Source: Acetobacter vaccinii (lineage in GTDB: Bacteria; Pseudomonadota; Alphaproteobacteria; Acetobacterales; Acetobacteraceae). From it: 64,000 nt of DNA. The stretch covers positions 2,345,001 through 2,409,000 of the forward strand of contig NZ_CP043506.1 of the NCBI RefSeq assembly GCF_008365315.1, given 5' to 3'. Positions 10,278 to 18,914 of the stretch are shown here, piece after piece; the stretch's first letter is position 1, and each line of letters opens with the position of its first letter. The position numbers were made by a program, and so were the translations under genes. The notes beneath the pieces are model-generated. The model was given only the letters and a program-made list of their open reading frames with translations, searched no databases and was not told the origin of the DNA.

Positions 10278-11507
10278 ATGGACAACAGGCTTCCCGTCAC
10301 CGTGCTGTCCGGCTTTCTGGGCGCGGGCAAGACGACCCTGCTCAATCATGTTCTGAATAACCGCCAGGGCTATAAGGTCGCGGTCATCGTAAATGACATG
10401 AGCGAGGTCAATATCGACGCCGATCTGGTGCGAGAGGGCGGCAGCAATCTGTCGCGCACCGATGAGAAGCTGGTCGAAATGACCAATGGCTGCATCTGCT
10501 GCACCCTGCGCGATGATCTGTTGCAGGAAGTGCGGCGGCTCGCGGAGGAGCGGAAATTCGATTATCTGCTCATTGAATCCACAGGCATCGCAGAACCGCT
10601 GCCTGTCGCTGCGACGTTCGAATTCCGTGACGAGAATGATGTCAGCCTGAGCGATATCGCACGGCTGGATACGATGGTGACCGTCGTGGACGCGGTCAAT
10701 CTCCTGCGCGACTATTCCTCCAGCGACTTCCTGAAGGATCGGGGCGAAACAGCCGGGGAGGACGACGAGCGCGCTCTGGTCGATCTGCTTGTCCAGCAGA
10801 TCGAGTTTGCCGATGTCGTGGTCATCAACAAAGTCTCCACCGCCACGCCGGATCAGGTGGACGCGGCGCGGAAGATCATTCGTGCGCTGAATGCGGACGC
10901 CGACATCATTGAGACCGATATGGGACGGGTTCCTGTTGAACGGATCCTGAATACCGGTCGCTTCGATTACGACAAGGCGCACCAGCATCCGTTGTGGTTC
11001 AAGGAACTTTACGGGTTTGCCAATCATGTTCCTGAAACAGACGAATATGGCATCCGCAATTTCGTCTACCGGGCGCGGCGTCCGTTCGAGCCCGCGAAAT
11101 TCCAGGCCTTTCTTGACCGGAACTGGCCGGGTGTCGTGCGCGCCAAAGGTCATTTCTGGCTGGCCACGCGCCCGGACTGGGTAGGAGAAATGAGTCAGGC
11201 CGGAGCCCTTGTGCGGAGCGAAGCAATGGGGTTGTGGTGGGCCGCGATACCGAAAAACCAGTGGCCGGACAGCGATCAGTGGCGGGATTTTGTTCTGGGG
11301 AACTGGGATTCCGTCTATGGCGACCGGCGGCAGGAAATCGTCTTCATCGGCACGGCGGAGATGGATGAAGCAAGACTGTGCCGGGATCTTGACGCCTGTC
11401 TTGTGCCGGATCTTGGAGATACTCCTTTCGAGCCGTCACGCTACGCACGACTGCCCGATCCTTTTCCGGTCTGGCGTCGCCAGTCGGAAAGTCTTGAACC
11501 GGCCTGA
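10278..11507 (+). CDS. COG0523 (CobW/ZigA-type) metal-chaperone GTPase
   Basis: 409 residues. G3E-family GTPase with Walker [10 protein letters not shown] (12-20), the metal-binding GCICC motif (71-75), ESTGIAEP and the NKxS base-specificity element, then a CobW C-terminal domain from about residue 285. COG0523 members under Zur deliver zinc to selected enzymes during starvation (the ZNG1/ZigA role). A cobalt role as in CobW is not supported, since no cobalamin genes are nearby. Start ATG at 10278 follows GAGGAGA with good spacing. An upstream in-frame extension overlapping hisI is rejected. Adjacent FolE, HisI and the other enzymes are natural client candidates, which is inference. Confidence 0.93.
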   Translation: MDNRLPVTVLSGFLGAGKTTLLNHVLNNRQGYKVAVIVNDMSEVNIDADLVREGGSNLSRTDEKLVEMTNGCICCTLRDDLLQEVRRLAEERKFDYLLIESTGIAEPLPVAATFEFRDENDVSLSDIARLDTMVTVVDAVNLLRDYSSSDFLKDRGETAGEDDERALVDLLVQQIEFADVVVINKVSTATPDQVDAARKIIRALNADADIIETDMGRVPVERILNTGRFDYDKAHQHPLWFKELYGFANHVPETDEYGIRNFVYRARRPFEPAKFQAFLDRNWPGVVRAKGHFWLATRPDWVGEMSQAGALVRSEAMGLWWAAIPKNQWPDSDQWRDFVLGNWDSVYGDRRQEIVFIGTAEMDEARLCRDLDACLVPDLGDTPFEPSRYARLPDPFPVWRRQSESLEPA

Positions 11508-11545
11508 TCGCGCAATCACACGTCATTCCTAAGGACTCTATTTCC

Positions 11546-12709
11546 ATGAAAACCCGAGCTGCCATTGCGTGGGAACCTAACATGCCGCTTGAGATCGATC
11601 TGGTTGATCTCGAAGGCCCGAAAGACGGTGAGGTTCTGGTTCGTATCGTGACCACGAGCCTGTGTCATACAGATATGTTCACCCTGTCAGGGCATGATCC
11701 GGAAGGACGCTTTCCGTGTATTCTCGGCCACGAAGGGGTGGGTATCGTCGAGGATGTGGGCAAAGGCGTGACCTCTGTTGCCCCGGGGGATCATGTCATT
11801 CCGCTCTATATTCCCGAAGACCCGAACTGCCCGATGATCCGCTCGGGCAAGACCAATCTTTGCTCGACCATCCGCGAGACACAGGCGCTCGGGCTGATGC
11901 CCGACGGCACCAGCCGTTTTTCATACAAGGGCCGCCAGATCTTTCATTACATGGGCACCAGCACGTTCAGCGAATACACCGTGTTGCCCGAAATTGCTGT
12001 GGCGAAGATCACCAAAGATGCGCCGCTTGCCAAAGCCAGCGTCATGGGGTGCGCCGTCCCGACAGGCATGGGCGCCGTGCGGAACGCCGCGAAGGTGGAA
12101 GCGGGCTCGACCGTGGCTGTCTTTGGTCTCGGCGCGATCGGTATGGCTGTTATACAGGGCGCTGTCATGGCTGGCGCTTCCCGGATCATCGGCATCGACA
12201 CCAATCCGGCGAAGTTTCTGCTGGCCCGAAATCTGGGTGCCACCGATCTTGTTAATCCGACCGATCATACCGATCCGATCCAGAAGGTGATCATCGAGAT
12301 GACGGGTGGCGGGGTGGATTATTCCTTCGAGGCGATCGGTCGCGTCGATGTCATGCGCGCGGCCCTTGAGTGCTGCCATAAAGGCTGGGGTGAATGCACG
12401 GTCATCGGTGTTGCCGGGGCTGGCGAGGAGATCTCGACGCGGCCTTTCCAGTTGATCACGGGGCGCGTCTGGCGGGGCACGGCTTTTGGGGGCGTAAAAG
12501 GGCGTTCGCAGTTACCCGGCATGGTCGATGAATGGCTTGCGGGCAAGTTCAGCGTTGATCCCTACATCACCCACAACATGACGCATGACCGGATCAATAC
12601 GGCATTTGATCTTCTTCATCGGGGAGAGGCCATTCGCTCTGTCATGCACTATCAGCCGGGCGAAACCCTGTCGAATGACCTGCCCGGCGAAATTCTGGCC
12701 GATCTTTAA
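11546..12709 (+). CDS. Class III alcohol dehydrogenase paralogue with degraded structural zinc site
   Basis: Zinc-dependent MDR dehydrogenase, 387 aa, most similar in pattern to S-(hydroxymethyl)glutathione dehydrogenase (FrmA/AdhC): [40 protein letters not shown] and [13 protein letters not shown]. Catalytic zinc ligands Cys40, His62 and Cys169 are kept. The structural zinc lobe, normally four cysteines in CxxCxxC-x7-C, reads Asp92, Cys95, Ile98, Cys106, so two of the four ligands are gone and this zinc is probably not bound. It lies between the COG0523 gene and gamma-CA in the Zur operon. A formaldehyde- or aldehyde-detoxifying enzyme needing one zinc fewer per subunit is the simplest reading. 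Confidence 0.9.
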   Translation: MKTRAAIAWEPNMPLEIDLVDLEGPKDGEVLVRIVTTSLCHTDMFTLSGHDPEGRFPCILGHEGVGIVEDVGKGVTSVAPGDHVIPLYIPEDPNCPMIRSGKTNLCSTIRETQALGLMPDGTSRFSYKGRQIFHYMGTSTFSEYTVLPEIAVAKITKDAPLAKASVMGCAVPTGMGAVRNAAKVEAGSTVAVFGLGAIGMAVIQGAVMAGASRIIGIDTNPAKFLLARNLGATDLVNPTDHTDPIQKVIIEMTGGGVDYSFEAIGRVDVMRAALECCHKGWGECTVIGVAGAGEEISTRPFQLITGRVWRGTAFGGVKGRSQLPGMVDEWLAGKFSVDPYITHNMTHDRINTAFDLLHRGEAIRSVMHYQPGETLSNDLPGEILADL

Positions 12710-12720
12710 GGAGACGAAAC

Positions 12721-13287
12721 GTGGCTATGCTGAGACCCAATCCGCGTGGTGATTTCCCCGTAGTTTCTGAAAGCGCCTTTGTCGACCCGACCGCGATCCT
12801 TTGCGGTCATGTGATTGTCGAGGACGATGTCTTCATCGGCCCCTATGCCGTTATTCGTGCCGATGAAGCCGATGAAAATGGCCATGTCGAGCCCATCCGG
12901 ATCGGGAGTGGATCGAACATTCAGGATGGTGTTGTCATCCACTCGAAAGATGGTGCGGCCGTGACAATCGGATCGCGCACTTCAATCGCCCATCGCTCGA
13001 TCATTCACGGTCCCTGCACCGTGGGAGACGAGGTATTCATCGGATTCAATTCCGTGATCTTCAACTGCACGGTCGAGCGTGGTTGTGTGGTGAGGCACAA
13101 CTCCGTTGTCGAGGACTGCGTGTTGCCAACGGGTTTTTACATTCCGTCCACAACGACGATTCATTCGAATACGGATCTGCTGACGATCCCGCAGGTCACG
13201 CAGGATGCGACCGCATTTTCTGAAAGCGTCGCGGAGATGAACGTCAGTCTGGCGCGGTCCTATCGACGCATTGCAAACGAACTCTAG
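12721..13287 (+). CDS. Gamma-class carbonic anhydrase (left-handed beta-helix)
   Basis: 188 aa, hexapeptide-repeat beta-helix enzyme interconverting CO2 and bicarbonate. Active-site histidines are in place: VIH in GVVIHSKDG, and two in SIAHRSIIHGPC. Gamma-CAs can use iron or cobalt as well as zinc, and gamma-CA paralogues are recurrent members of Zur/COG0523 clusters. The start is GTG at 12721, set by AAGGAG seven bases upstream. The gene begins 11 bases after the dehydrogenase stop and its 3' end overlaps the next gene. A generic acetyltransferase is a less likely reading given the three histidines. Confidence 0.88.
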   Translation: MAMLRPNPRGDFPVVSESAFVDPTAILCGHVIVEDDVFIGPYAVIRADEADENGHVEPIRIGSGSNIQDGVVIHSKDGAAVTIGSRTSIAHRSIIHGPCTVGDEVFIGFNSVIFNCTVERGCVVRHNSVVEDCVLPTGFYIPSTTTIHSNTDLLTIPQVTQDATAFSESVAEMNVSLARSYRRIANEL

Positions 13288-13843
13288 CCCCTCCGAACAA
13301 GCGAGGCGTTTGAGCAGGTCGGCATGCGTGGTTCTGGTGCTCATGTCCGGGCAACTGGTGTCACCGGGATACGCACAGGAAAAGGAGTTACCTGCTGCAG
13401 TGCGGCAGGTGATTCCTGATGATTGTGTCCATTACCGTCTGAACCCGTCCGGCCGTCTTGCCTTTCGGGTCTGGTCCTTGCCGCCTGCGAGTGACGGACA
13501 CCGTATATGGCTTCTTCCTTGCTCGGTTACTCCTGCCAACACGACGCAGGTGGTCGTCTGGGAAGATCGGACGGGCCACGCGGAGTTACTGATGTTTCGA
13601 CGTTGGGATCAGGATGTGTGGTCTTCGACGCCTTACCTGTTCAATGTGACCTATGACGAACGAACGGGTGTTTTGACCTCCTTGTACAGGGAGGATGCCT
13701 TGGGCGATTGCGGCACATGGACGGTCTGGCGTGCCGACTGGGGCCACTTCATCATGCGAAGCCTGGAAGCCAAGACGGTATGTGATGGACATGAAGGTCC
13801 ATACCGTCTGATTTATTCTTCAGAAGGAGATCATCCGTCATGA
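13271..13843 (+). CDS. Exported DUF1176-family protein
   Basis: 190 residues, unknown function. N-terminal signal peptide (RRLSRS then a hydrophobic run, cleavage near GYAQ) followed by the C-terminal half of a DUF1176 domain: DDCVHYRL, LLPCSV, TYDERTG, LGDCGTWTVW and a final CDG. Four cysteines suggest two disulfides in the periplasm. It is shorter than typical DUF1176 proteins (around 350 aa). It overlaps gamma-CA by 17 bases and cysS by ATGA, so it is co-translated with the zinc genes. The start is TTG at 13271. A GTG at 13328 would remove the positive n-region of the signal peptide and is less likely. Confidence 0.72.
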   Translation: MQTNSSPSEQARRLSRSACVVLVLMSGQLVSPGYAQEKELPAAVRQVIPDDCVHYRLNPSGRLAFRVWSLPPASDGHRIWLLPCSVTPANTTQVVVWEDRTGHAELLMFRRWDQDVWSSTPYLFNVTYDERTGVLTSLYREDALGDCGTWTVWRADWGHFIMRSLEAKTVCDGHEGPYRLIYSSEGDHPS

Positions 13844-15276
13844 CGCAGACAGGCGACGGCCAGAAGAATGCTCACCCTCTGCGGCTCACGAACACACTGT
13901 CTGGCAGCAAGCAGATTTTCGTACCGCGTGATCCGAACCGGGTCACGATGTATGTCTGTGGACCGACCGTCTATAACTACGCCCATCTTGGGAATGCGCG
14001 TTCGGCTGTAGTTTTCGATCTGCTGTATCGTATTTTACGACACTCCTACGGATGTGTCCTGTACGCCCGTAATTTCACCGATGTCGACGATAAGATCAAC
14101 GCCGAGGCGGTCCGCACGGGGCAACCGATCGGGGCGATCACCGATCGGTTTATCAGTGCCTATCATGCTGACATGGCGGCTCTCGGTGTTCTGCGGCCAG
14201 ATTTCGAGCCGCGTGTGACGGAGCACCTCTCCGACATCATCGCCCTGATCGACCGGTTACTTGAAGCAGGTCATGCCTATCAGGCGGCGGGACATGTTCT
14301 GTTCCACGTCCCGTCCTTCGCCGATTATGGCCGACTGTCGGGGCGGAGCCGCGAGGATGTCATTGCGGGAGCGAGAGTGGAGGTTGCGCCGTTCAAACGT
14401 GACCCGGCCGATTTTGTTCTATGGAAGCCGTCCTCGGATGACGCGCCGGGCTGGGAAAGTCCGTGGGGGCGGGGACGGCCTGGATGGCATATTGAATGCT
14501 CCGTAATGACGGAGCATTGTCTCGGTCTGCCGATCGATCTTCATGGCGGCGGTCAGGATCTGATTTTTCCGCATCATGAAAATGAGATCGCACAGAGTGT
14601 GAGCGCGCGAAACGGTGCTGCTTATTGCGATTTTTGGGTGCATAATGGCTTCGTTACCGTTGACGGGCGCAAAATGTCGAAGTCTCTCGGAAATGTTGTT
14701 CTCGCGCACGATCTTCTGAAACGCCACGATGGTCAGACGATCCGCCTTGCTCTTCTGTCCGCCCATTACCGCCAGCCCCTAGACTGGTCAGATAAACTTC
14801 TGACAGGGTCAGGTCGTGCGCTTTCACGTCTGAAGCGTCTGCTGGCGGACACAGTTGCGCCGGATGATGGGGATGCGGTGGAGGCGATCAGCCACAATCC
14901 TGTTGTCCTGGCCCTGGAAGACGATCTCAATACGCCGATGGCGCTCAGCGGGCTTTTCGGGATTGCCCGCAAACTTCGCCACACTGACCCCGGCGAGAAA
15001 CGCTCTCGGTTGAGACATGAACTCGTTGCCGCGTTATCACTGCTGGGCCTCGACCTCGAGAACGACGGTTTGGAAATCAGACGTCATGGGATCAATGCAA
15101 CACATGATGCGGTCGTGGCGGATATGGTGGCGCAACGTGATGCGGCGCGTCGTCGGAAAGATTATGAAGAAGCGGATCGTCTACGCGCTGCGTTGCAGGT
15201 GCAGGGTGTCGCCCTCGACGACACGCACGAAGAGACGCGGTGGGTGATGACTCGGCCTTCTTCTGATTACCCCTGA
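13840..15276 (+). CDS. cysS: Cysteinyl-tRNA synthetase paralogue
   Basis: 478 aa class I synthetase charging tRNA-Cys. HIGH motif as HLGNAR, KMSKS present (GRKMSKSLGN). Zinc ligands of the E. coli enzyme are conserved: Cys in YVCGPTVYN, Cys in GWHIECS, His and Glu in FPHHENE. So zinc binding is retained although the gene is in the Zur operon. The usual C-terminal tRNA-binding region is present but compact. It is the last gene of the seven-gene rightward operon, with an ATGA overlap with the DUF1176 gene. Second CysRS genes under Zur are known from COG0523 neighbourhoods. A housekeeping copy is expected elsewhere, which the window cannot show. Confidence 0.92.
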   Translation: MTQTGDGQKNAHPLRLTNTLSGSKQIFVPRDPNRVTMYVCGPTVYNYAHLGNARSAVVFDLLYRILRHSYGCVLYARNFTDVDDKINAEAVRTGQPIGAITDRFISAYHADMAALGVLRPDFEPRVTEHLSDIIALIDRLLEAGHAYQAAGHVLFHVPSFADYGRLSGRSREDVIAGARVEVAPFKRDPADFVLWKPSSDDAPGWESPWGRGRPGWHIECSVMTEHCLGLPIDLHGGGQDLIFPHHENEIAQSVSARNGAAYCDFWVHNGFVTVDGRKMSKSLGNVVLAHDLLKRHDGQTIRLALLSAHYRQPLDWSDKLLTGSGRALSRLKRLLADTVAPDDGDAVEAISHNPVVLALEDDLNTPMALSGLFGIARKLRHTDPGEKRSRLRHELVAALSLLGLDLENDGLEIRRHGINATHDAVVADMVAQRDAARRRKDYEEADRLRAALQVQGVALDDTHEETRWVMTRPSSDYP

Positions 15277-15917
15277 AAGTCTTACCTGCGTGGAGTGGTC
15301 ACCGCGAGAACAAAGGCGGCGGCGGTTGCAAAACCATGCGCGAAAGACGTCATTCAGAAGACTCTGGCCGGACGGGGCTGTTAGAAGCAGTTTTGGGGTG
15401 TCTGATGGCGGCGCACCGGACGGCGTCGCCGATGCCATTTTTCGATAGAGTCTTCTTAAGCGACGCAACGGCGCGCGCACTCATGACCGTTCCGAGAAGC
15501 GCGATACGGATCGTCATGGCATGAATTACACCGGCATCATTGGCTAAGCGACTGATCTCAATGAAGCCCCGCGCACCATGAGCTACAGTCACCATCAGGC
15601 CGTATAACTCAACTGCACCTTCGCTGGCGCCGAGTGCCTCGAATGGCATGATCGCATGACCGATGAGTACAGGTTCGACCCGCTCACCGGGAACTTTCTT
15701 CCGGTCGATCTCTTCGATAAAGCCGTGACAACACGTTCGTGGAGATCCAGAGACAATGTGCGTGATGACATCTACAACCGGCCCCTATCTCGGCTGTCAT
15801 CTTGAATCAGATCATCACCAATTTTGGAATCCCAACCGATTCATTCAGCGCAGAAAACGCTCTAGTTGCCATTTCCCTGTGATTGCCAGAAAAACAAAAA
15901 TCATCTTAAATCGGCTT
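15277..15917. other. Gap after the Zur operon, possible transposase scrap
   Basis: No supported gene over about 640 bases. On the minus strand around 15640-15755 a frame reads LSLDLHERVVTAL, which resembles the start of IS630-family transposases, but it does not continue convincingly. The upstream frame of the next gene is open here (from 15756) but lacks a ribosome binding site and family support. GC falls sharply from about 15800 onward. Confidence 0.3.
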
Positions 15918-17066
15918 ATGGGTAGTTTTTCACTGGATGAGACGCGCCAAAACGCACTACGAGCAATCTCTCCTATAGAGAAGTTGCAGGTGCCTTCGCG
16001 CAGTTCTGGAAAGCTGGTCGTGTTTAGGGGAATACCTTCCCACGATTACTACCTCGTTTTCTTTCTGTTCGTAGATCTTCTTGGTTTCAAATATTTAGGC
16101 CCATTTGAGAAGGTCGCATACATTATCCAGCTTGATTTCGAAGGACAACAATACAGCATTGTATACGCAAAGTTTGGAATGCGAATTGAATGTTCCGAAG
16201 GTGGTAATCCAGAGGCTGTCTATGCAGCGGTAAAGAGGGGAATTAAAGCTGCAAGACCTTACTACCTTTGGCGAGCAAAAGAGGCGTCCACTACTTCTAA
16301 CCTAAACCTTGAATCAAAGTGCCCTCAGCTTTGGGAGAAGTACGTTTTCCTAAAAGAGCAAAGTAAAATGCTCTTGGAAAAATTTGAATCCGAAAAAGAA
16401 AATCGTGTCGTAGAAAAAGGCTACGATGAAGAAGGCTCTTTAAATTGGACTACAATTTCTTTTCCTGCTTATGACTTTCGTAAGCAATCAGTTTGGCTGC
16501 ATGAAACCGCTGTAGATGCATTCTTCTGCTGGTGTGAGCAAGCTCTTGTCCATATTGCGGTCCTGATGTGTAAATTGACGACTGGAAAGGAAATCGCTGA
16601 TTTGCTTCGACGCGAATTTGGAGAAAAGTGCAAATTAGTTTTCGACCTATCAGTCTCTGATGACAAGTTAGTTTATGATGAAATTTTGGACTTGAGAACT
16701 GAATTGCGTAACTACGTCGCACACGGATCCTTTGGAAAAGATGGTTCGACTTTTCAGTTTCACTCGCGTGTTGGCTCGGTACCTCTGAAAATATTGGACA
16801 ACGACAATCGTTCCGAATTTCGGTTTGGAACTTATAACGTGAGGAACTGGGAGAATGACTATGCGCGAATAGAGCGTTTCCTGAGCCAACTGTGGTCAAT
16901 GGGTAGAGGGCCGGCAAGACAATACCTCGAAACTGGATTCCCATGCGTTCTCACGCTCGCAACGGATGGAACATATCAGCAGGCGATGAAAAGCGACGAA
17001 GAAATGGGGAAATTTATCGAGGTCTGGGCCCACATGATTGATGACTCAGCCAATATGGACTTTTGA
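15918..17066 (+). CDS. Orphan protein with HEPN-like RxxxxH motif
   Basis: 382 residues from the ATG at 15918. I do not recognise the family. Visible features are a charged, largely soluble sequence; a Trp/Cys-rich helical segment at about 190-225 (WLHETAVDAFFCWCEQALVH); and LRTELRNYVAHG at residues 260-270. There Arg264-x4-His269 matches the HEPN Rx4-6H active-site pattern, preceded by helices that predict HEPN-like packing. HEPN RNases occur in toxin-antitoxin, abortive-infection and CRISPR-linked systems, so a defence role is possible but unproven. It is AT-rich compared with the zinc genes and ParB, which suggests recent acquisition. An open frame extends upstream to 15756 without a good start. 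Confidence 0.5.
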   Translation: MGSFSLDETRQNALRAISPIEKLQVPSRSSGKLVVFRGIPSHDYYLVFFLFVDLLGFKYLGPFEKVAYIIQLDFEGQQYSIVYAKFGMRIECSEGGNPEAVYAAVKRGIKAARPYYLWRAKEASTTSNLNLESKCPQLWEKYVFLKEQSKMLLEKFESEKENRVVEKGYDEEGSLNWTTISFPAYDFRKQSVWLHETAVDAFFCWCEQALVHIAVLMCKLTTGKEIADLLRREFGEKCKLVFDLSVSDDKLVYDEILDLRTELRNYVAHGSFGKDGSTFQFHSRVGSVPLKILDNDNRSEFRFGTYNVRNWENDYARIERFLSQLWSMGRGPARQYLETGFPCVLTLATDGTYQQAMKSDEEMGKFIEVWAHMIDDSANMDF

Positions 17067-17388
17067 ATTTCTTTTCCTTGCATCTCTACTATTAGGTCGG
17101 AACGCAGCATCAGTCGGGTCTCGCACCACATGATAGATGGCTGTTTTCGGGAGTTTAGAGCCTGTTCGGAAAATTATGGGTGAGCATTTCAGCGTATGAG
17201 ATTGGCATCCGTGGATCCGTGGCGACGAAGATCGTGGCCGGTAACGCGGAAATCGTTATTCCGACTAGCGGTTCGTTTCCTGCATAGCGAACATGAGGTA
17301 ATCAGTATTTTTCAGATACTTGATTGCAGATAATATCTAAATATAAATTTATTCCAATTATTAATATATAAAAAGGGATATGTGTTCG
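17067..17388. other. AT-rich intergenic region
   Basis: No gene seen. From about 17280 the sequence becomes very AT-rich (TATCTAAATATAAATTTATT and TTAATATATAAAAAGG), a plausible promoter for the orphan gene at 17389. The block GAGCCTGTTCGGAAAATTATGG at 17158 has the look of a transposon end, but no partner end was found. Confidence 0.3.
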
Positions 17389-18696
17389 ATGAGCTTTAAA
17401 AAGCACTTTAAAGAAATTGGTCTAGCCTATCTCGGGGCGATTGAGGGGGCCGTCGGGTGCCCAATCGATGCAAATTATACTGGCAAAACCTATTTGATAT
17501 CCGATTTGAATGCCACCTTGCAAAGGTTCTACAGTGAGTGGTCTACAGAGAGCATTTCTGTCCGTTATGGTGAAGTGATAGATAAAAATATAGGTGGTGA
17601 AGATAAAAGCATAGGTAATTTAAATTCTGCAGCTTCTATTGATAATGGATTGAGAGAAAAGTGCAGAGATGATCCTGGTATTTTTTTAATAATGAACTTG
17701 AAAGATATAGAAAAAATCAGATCTTTGTTGATGTTTGCAGATGCGATATTTTTTTGGGACCCTTTTGAGGAGACATTTTCCCAGAAAAATCAAATTGATA
17801 GTGGTGTTGCTGGGTTGGGATTGTCTTTACTCGCACCGGTAAGATCCCTAATTGCAGAAGGATTATTAATTCCTGCACAAATTGGAATGACAAAATCATC
17901 TGAAAGTGAACAAGCGGAAGGCGTAGAATTTGATTCGCAACTGATGTGGCAAGGAGCTCTTAGCCCTAAAGAATTTGTAAATCGATTAACGGATACTTCT
18001 GAAAAGAAGTATGAATTGTCGGTTCCTGAAGGAATATTGGCGGCCAAAGGATACCGGGGGCATGCTGAAAACAAAATGGCAAGTTTAATTATGCCAGATG
18101 TTGTTATCCCAGTAATGGATTATGAAAGTATTTCTAAATATGAGGAATTTTGTAAAAATTCTGATCGTCATTTAACATATCGAGAATTAGAATATATTTA
18201 CCAAAGCCTTCCTTTTGAAACAGGTTTCATTCTTGATCCAACTAAGCTCACCAATGAAATTCTTTTGGATCTTCGTGAAAGAGATAGCATTTTTTGTGCA
18301 ATGCGAACGGCTATTCTAACTGCTATAGAAAATTATGAAAAACATATTGGCGAGGACGACGCTGCAAAGTTCATACAAGAGTTCAATGTTGAAATACAGT
18401 TGGCGTTTAGAGAACTGAAAGAAAAGGCTTTAGTCTCAAATACATGGAAAGAGTATGTAGATGAAAGTCGTTCATTTTCCACTCGTTTCCTTGCGAAATC
18501 AATACCTAATTTAGTAAACGGAACAGTTATCTCTGATATGATGGAGTCACTGACAAACTCTGGAATCACATCAATTGGCAATGTATTGGCTGCTTCATTG
18601 AAGACCTATTCTCGCTATAGAAATACAAAAATTTTCATGGATGTTGCTGCGTCTATTCGTGAAAGCCACAGTCAAAATGATATAGTGAGAGTTTAA
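17389..18696 (+). CDS. AT-rich orphan protein, unknown function
   Basis: 435 residues from the ATG at 17389 (AAGGG 11 bases upstream; another ATG three codons earlier at 17380 is spaced too closely). No signal peptide or clear membrane segment. The N-terminal half is moderately hydrophobic (LGLSLLAPVRSLI at about 142-154), and the C-terminal 150 residues look helical with many charged residues. No catalytic motif recognised. Base composition is far lower in GC than neighbouring genes, and codons end mostly in A/T, a strong sign of horizontal origin. It follows the HEPN-motif gene at a distance of 322 bases on the same strand, so the two may have entered together. Any shared function is conjecture. 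Confidence 0.55.
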   Translation: MSFKKHFKEIGLAYLGAIEGAVGCPIDANYTGKTYLISDLNATLQRFYSEWSTESISVRYGEVIDKNIGGEDKSIGNLNSAASIDNGLREKCRDDPGIFLIMNLKDIEKIRSLLMFADAIFFWDPFEETFSQKNQIDSGVAGLGLSLLAPVRSLIAEGLLIPAQIGMTKSSESEQAEGVEFDSQLMWQGALSPKEFVNRLTDTSEKKYELSVPEGILAAKGYRGHAENKMASLIMPDVVIPVMDYESISKYEEFCKNSDRHLTYRELEYIYQSLPFETGFILDPTKLTNEILLDLRERDSIFCAMRTAILTAIENYEKHIGEDDAAKFIQEFNVEIQLAFRELKEKALVSNTWKEYVDESRSFSTRFLAKSIPNLVNGTVISDMMESLTNSGITSIGNVLAASLKTYSRYRNTKIFMDVAASIRESHSQNDIVRV

Positions 18697-18914
18697 TAAA
18701 GAAGATGAGCATGAAGAGAAACTATTCTGGCTTTCTCTGATATTTCCTATAGCGGACATTCCGCCTCCCCTCCATTGCCGAAATTTTTCGGCCGATAATA
18801 GGGGGCGGGGTGGCGTGAGTGTAGCAGTCAGAGACAGAGGGCTGCGCGAATTTTCGTGACGGGTTGAGAGGGTAGGGGAGAGTCTCCTATCCGCCCGTCA
18901 TGGAGTTTTTCGCA

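Noticed and set aside
10032..11153. Long minus-strand open frame opposite the COG0523 gene
   Set aside because: Antisense shadow without any recognisable motif.
15336..15649. Small open frames after cysS on both strands
   Set aside because: No ribosome binding sites, no family resemblance, and the frames overlap each other.
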